The notes under the pieces are model-generated. The model saw only the letters and a list, made by a program, of their open reading frames with translations. It made no database searches and had not been told where the DNA came from. A DNA stretch of 15,707 bases from the NCBI GenBank assembly GCA_905203475.1, contig CAJKWD010000028.1, forward strand, positions 1 to 15,707, in the 5' to 3' direction. The DNA is from an uncultured Acholeplasmataceae bacterium. Its GTDB lineage: Bacteria > Bacillota_I > Bacilli_A > RF39 > UBA660. Below are positions 14,629 through 15,707 of this stretch, in pieces (the stretch's first letter is position 1; each line of letters begins with the position of its first letter). A program made the translations under genes and the position numbers.

Positions 14629-14648
14629 AAAAAAAGAGAAGCTCTTTA
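14629..14648 (-). terminator. Small terminator after the lipoprotein gene
   Basis: The minus-strand AAAGAG-CTT-CTCTTT hairpin (14647-14633) runs into TTTT. The stem is only 6 bp, so some readthrough into the ABC genes is likely. The lipoprotein stop codon (14648-14646) overlaps it. Confidence 0.6.
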
Positions 14649-15203
14649 TCCTAATTTCAATACTTTTTCTTGTGGTAACCAAGAAATTGTTTGATCTGCA
14701 AACTGATAAAAATCTTCTTCTTCTGAAAACAACATATATCTACCAATATCTTTCATCATATCTTGAACCAATGTTTGAATAGTATCTGAAGTTAAAGTAC
14801 ACTGATACATTGGTGTAAACACAATTTTATAAAAATAATGTCTGTGATTTTCATATTGTTCTTGTATTCTATCTTCTAATCGTGATGGATCAAATGCATT
14901 GACATAAAAAGTAATATTGGTATCATGAGAACTAATTTGATAATTATATTCTGTTTCGTCACAATACTGTACTTCTTGTTTTTTTATCACTTGTTGTTGT
15001 TCAATCCAATTTTCTAGAGTTTCTCTATATTCACTTGGTATATCTAAATACATTCCATACCAATCATAAGTTTCGTTTTCCTTTAAATCCATCTGAAATG
15101 ATTCTAGATTCTGTTCTTGTGTATTTTCTGATATAGGAGCCTGACAACCAGAGAGCAACAACCCGGTGCATAATCCTAATTTTTTTATACTACTAAATCT
15201 CAT
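14646..15203 (-). CDS. Small lipoprotein of unknown function
   Basis: This 185-aa protein has a type II signal peptide: basic start (MRFSSIKK), hydrophobic core LGLCTGLLL and lipobox LSGC with the modified Cys at position 20. The mature part is acidic and soluble, with no family recognised; Tyr, Gln and Glu are frequent, and there are two further Cys (mature region, YCDETEY and YQCTLTS) that could form a disulfide. It is anchored outside the membrane. The ribosome binding site is GGAGG, 6 nt before ATG. It lies just upstream of the ABC exporter and may serve as its accessory protein, but its own terminator makes this uncertain. It is divergent from the RNHCP gene. Confidence 0.85.
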   Translation of the reverse strand: MRFSSIKKLGLCTGLLLSGCQAPISENTQEQNLESFQMDLKENETYDWYGMYLDIPSEYRETLENWIEQQQVIKKQEVQYCDETEYNYQISSHDTNITFYVNAFDPSRLEDRIQEQYENHRHYFYKIVFTPMYQCTLTSDTIQTLVQDMMKDIGRYMLFSEEEDFYQFADQTISWLPQEKVLKLG

Positions 15204-15220
15204 AATGTCCCTCCAAATAT

Positions 15221-15226
15221 ATTATA
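15221..15226 (-). promoter_or_regulatory. Promoter -10 of the lipoprotein gene
   Basis: TATAAT (15226-15221) lies about 17 nt upstream of the start at 15203, giving a very short leader carrying GGAGG. No good -35 is visible. It is part of a 76-bp intergenic region shared with the divergent RNHCP gene. Confidence 0.45.
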
Positions 15227-15258
15227 CTACAATTCACAGAAAAAATGAGAACTTATGA

Positions 15259-15264
15259 TATAAT
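15259..15264 (+). promoter_or_regulatory. Promoter -10 of the RNHCP gene
   Basis: TATAAT lies 15 nt before the ATG at 15280, and GGTGAT (15271-15276) serves as the ribosome binding site. The -35 is not clear. The two divergent -10 boxes are about 32 bp apart, so the promoters overlap. Confidence 0.45.
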
Positions 15265-15279
15265 AGATTTGGTGATAAA

Positions 15280-15588
15280 ATGAAAAGATTTACTATGAAA
15301 GATGAACCATTTCTTTGTGAACATTGTCATAAAGAAGTAACTCCATTAAACTATACAGCTAGAGATCACTGTCCATTTTGTCTATATTCAAAACATGTTG
15401 ATATATTGCCAGGAGATCGTAAAAATACATGCCAAGGATTATTAAAACCAGTTGCCTTAGAAAAATTTAAAGATACTTATAAAATTATTTATCGATGTGA
15501 GAAATGTGGAACAATTCACAAAAATATTATGGCAAATGATGATGATATGAATTTGATTATCGAATTATCAACACATCCAGAATATTAA
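15280..15588 (+). CDS. RNHCP domain zinc-ribbon protein
   Basis: This 102-aa protein contains the motif that names the RNHCP family, here ARDHCPFC with His30, Cys31 and Cys34 and then YSKHVD. It adds CEHC (13-16) at the N-terminus and CEKCG (73-77) near the C-terminus, plus NTCQG, consistent with two zinc ribbons. Its role in the cell is not established. It is the only plus-strand gene in the window, monocistronic with a strong terminator, and divergent from the lipoprotein gene. Confidence 0.9.
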   Translation: MKRFTMKDEPFLCEHCHKEVTPLNYTARDHCPFCLYSKHVDILPGDRKNTCQGLLKPVALEKFKDTYKIIYRCEKCGTIHKNIMANDDDMNLIIELSTHPEY

Positions 15589-15620
15589 AAAAAACGAGGT
15601 CTAACTCGTTTTTTTTTATT
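15587..15620 (+). terminator. Terminator of the RNHCP gene, probably bidirectional
   Basis: AAAAACGAG, loop GTCTAA and CTCGTTTTT form a hairpin of about 10 bp with A-rich and T-rich flanks on both sides, so it can act in either direction. The RNHCP stop codon (15586-15588) touches its 5' side. Confidence 0.8.
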
Positions 15621-15641
15621 GTAATTTCAACCGCACCACTT

Positions 15642-15707
15642 TTAATACTTTAATTCTATCTCAAAACTTGATTTAAAGTCAAATATTTTCTTGGGCATAA
15701 AGTTTAT
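15642..15707 (-). CDS. Possible 3' end of a minus-strand gene entering from the right
   Basis: From the window edge one minus-strand frame is open for 21 codons, ending FKSSFEIELKY and TAA at 15644-15642. The other two frames on that strand hit stops earlier. It would converge on the RNHCP gene and could use the same bidirectional terminator. Too short to identify and may be chance. Confidence 0.3.
   Translation of the reverse strand: MNFMPKKIFDFKSSFEIELKY

Overview
The window is AT-rich DNA (collagen-like repeats excepted) with UGA used as a stop codon, strong GGAGG-type ribosome binding sites and typical low-GC Firmicutes genes (scpA/scpB, a ymfF/ymfH-like M16 pair, RNHCP, a tRNA with encoded CCA). 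A gut-type Bacilli/Erysipelotrichia-like or related low-GC Firmicute fits best. That placement is inference from gene style; no marker gene here fixes the taxon. Almost everything is on the minus strand, so the units below are listed from high to low coordinates, in the direction of transcription.

Right end: a plus-strand zinc-ribbon RNHCP gene (15280-15588) with a strong terminator that could also serve a minus-strand gene entering from the right edge. Divergent from it is a small lipoprotein gene of unknown function (14646-15203), followed by an ABC-2-like exporter (ATPase 13896-14591, permease 12319-13893). Next come the condensin-accessory genes scpA and scpB (12254-10964), which overlap.

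Middle: a surface-type collagen-like protein (9931-10866) with three Gly-X-Y blocks and an 81-bp near-perfect repeat. Thirteen bases after it lies a GT2 glycosyltransferase with TPR-like repeats (8817-9917), probably the enzyme that decorates it. A stand-alone tRNA-Leu(CAA) with clear promoter and terminator follows (8645-8731), then an orphan 217-aa protein (7853-8506).

Left half: a five-gene unit led by uvrA (4912-7725). Its upstream promoter has a LexA/SOS-box-like palindrome exactly in the 17-bp spacer. Behind uvrA are a YcxB-like membrane protein, the purine nucleoside phosphorylase deoD, and an M16 peptidase pair (inactive YmfF-type, then active YmfH-type), closing at a terminator at about 1051-1083. 

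Left end: a membrane-anchored or secreted beta-sandwich/FN3-like surface protein runs off the window (1-748). Its roughly 270-nt leader is the most unusual part of the window. It has a good promoter, a small upstream ORF with its own ribosome binding site, a run of nine G residues inside that ORF, and an intrinsic terminator before the structural gene. Losing a single G would join the small ORF to an 82-codon frame that runs through the terminator and stops on the start codon of the surface gene (ATGA overlap). This is a plausible but untested phase-variation/attenuation switch.
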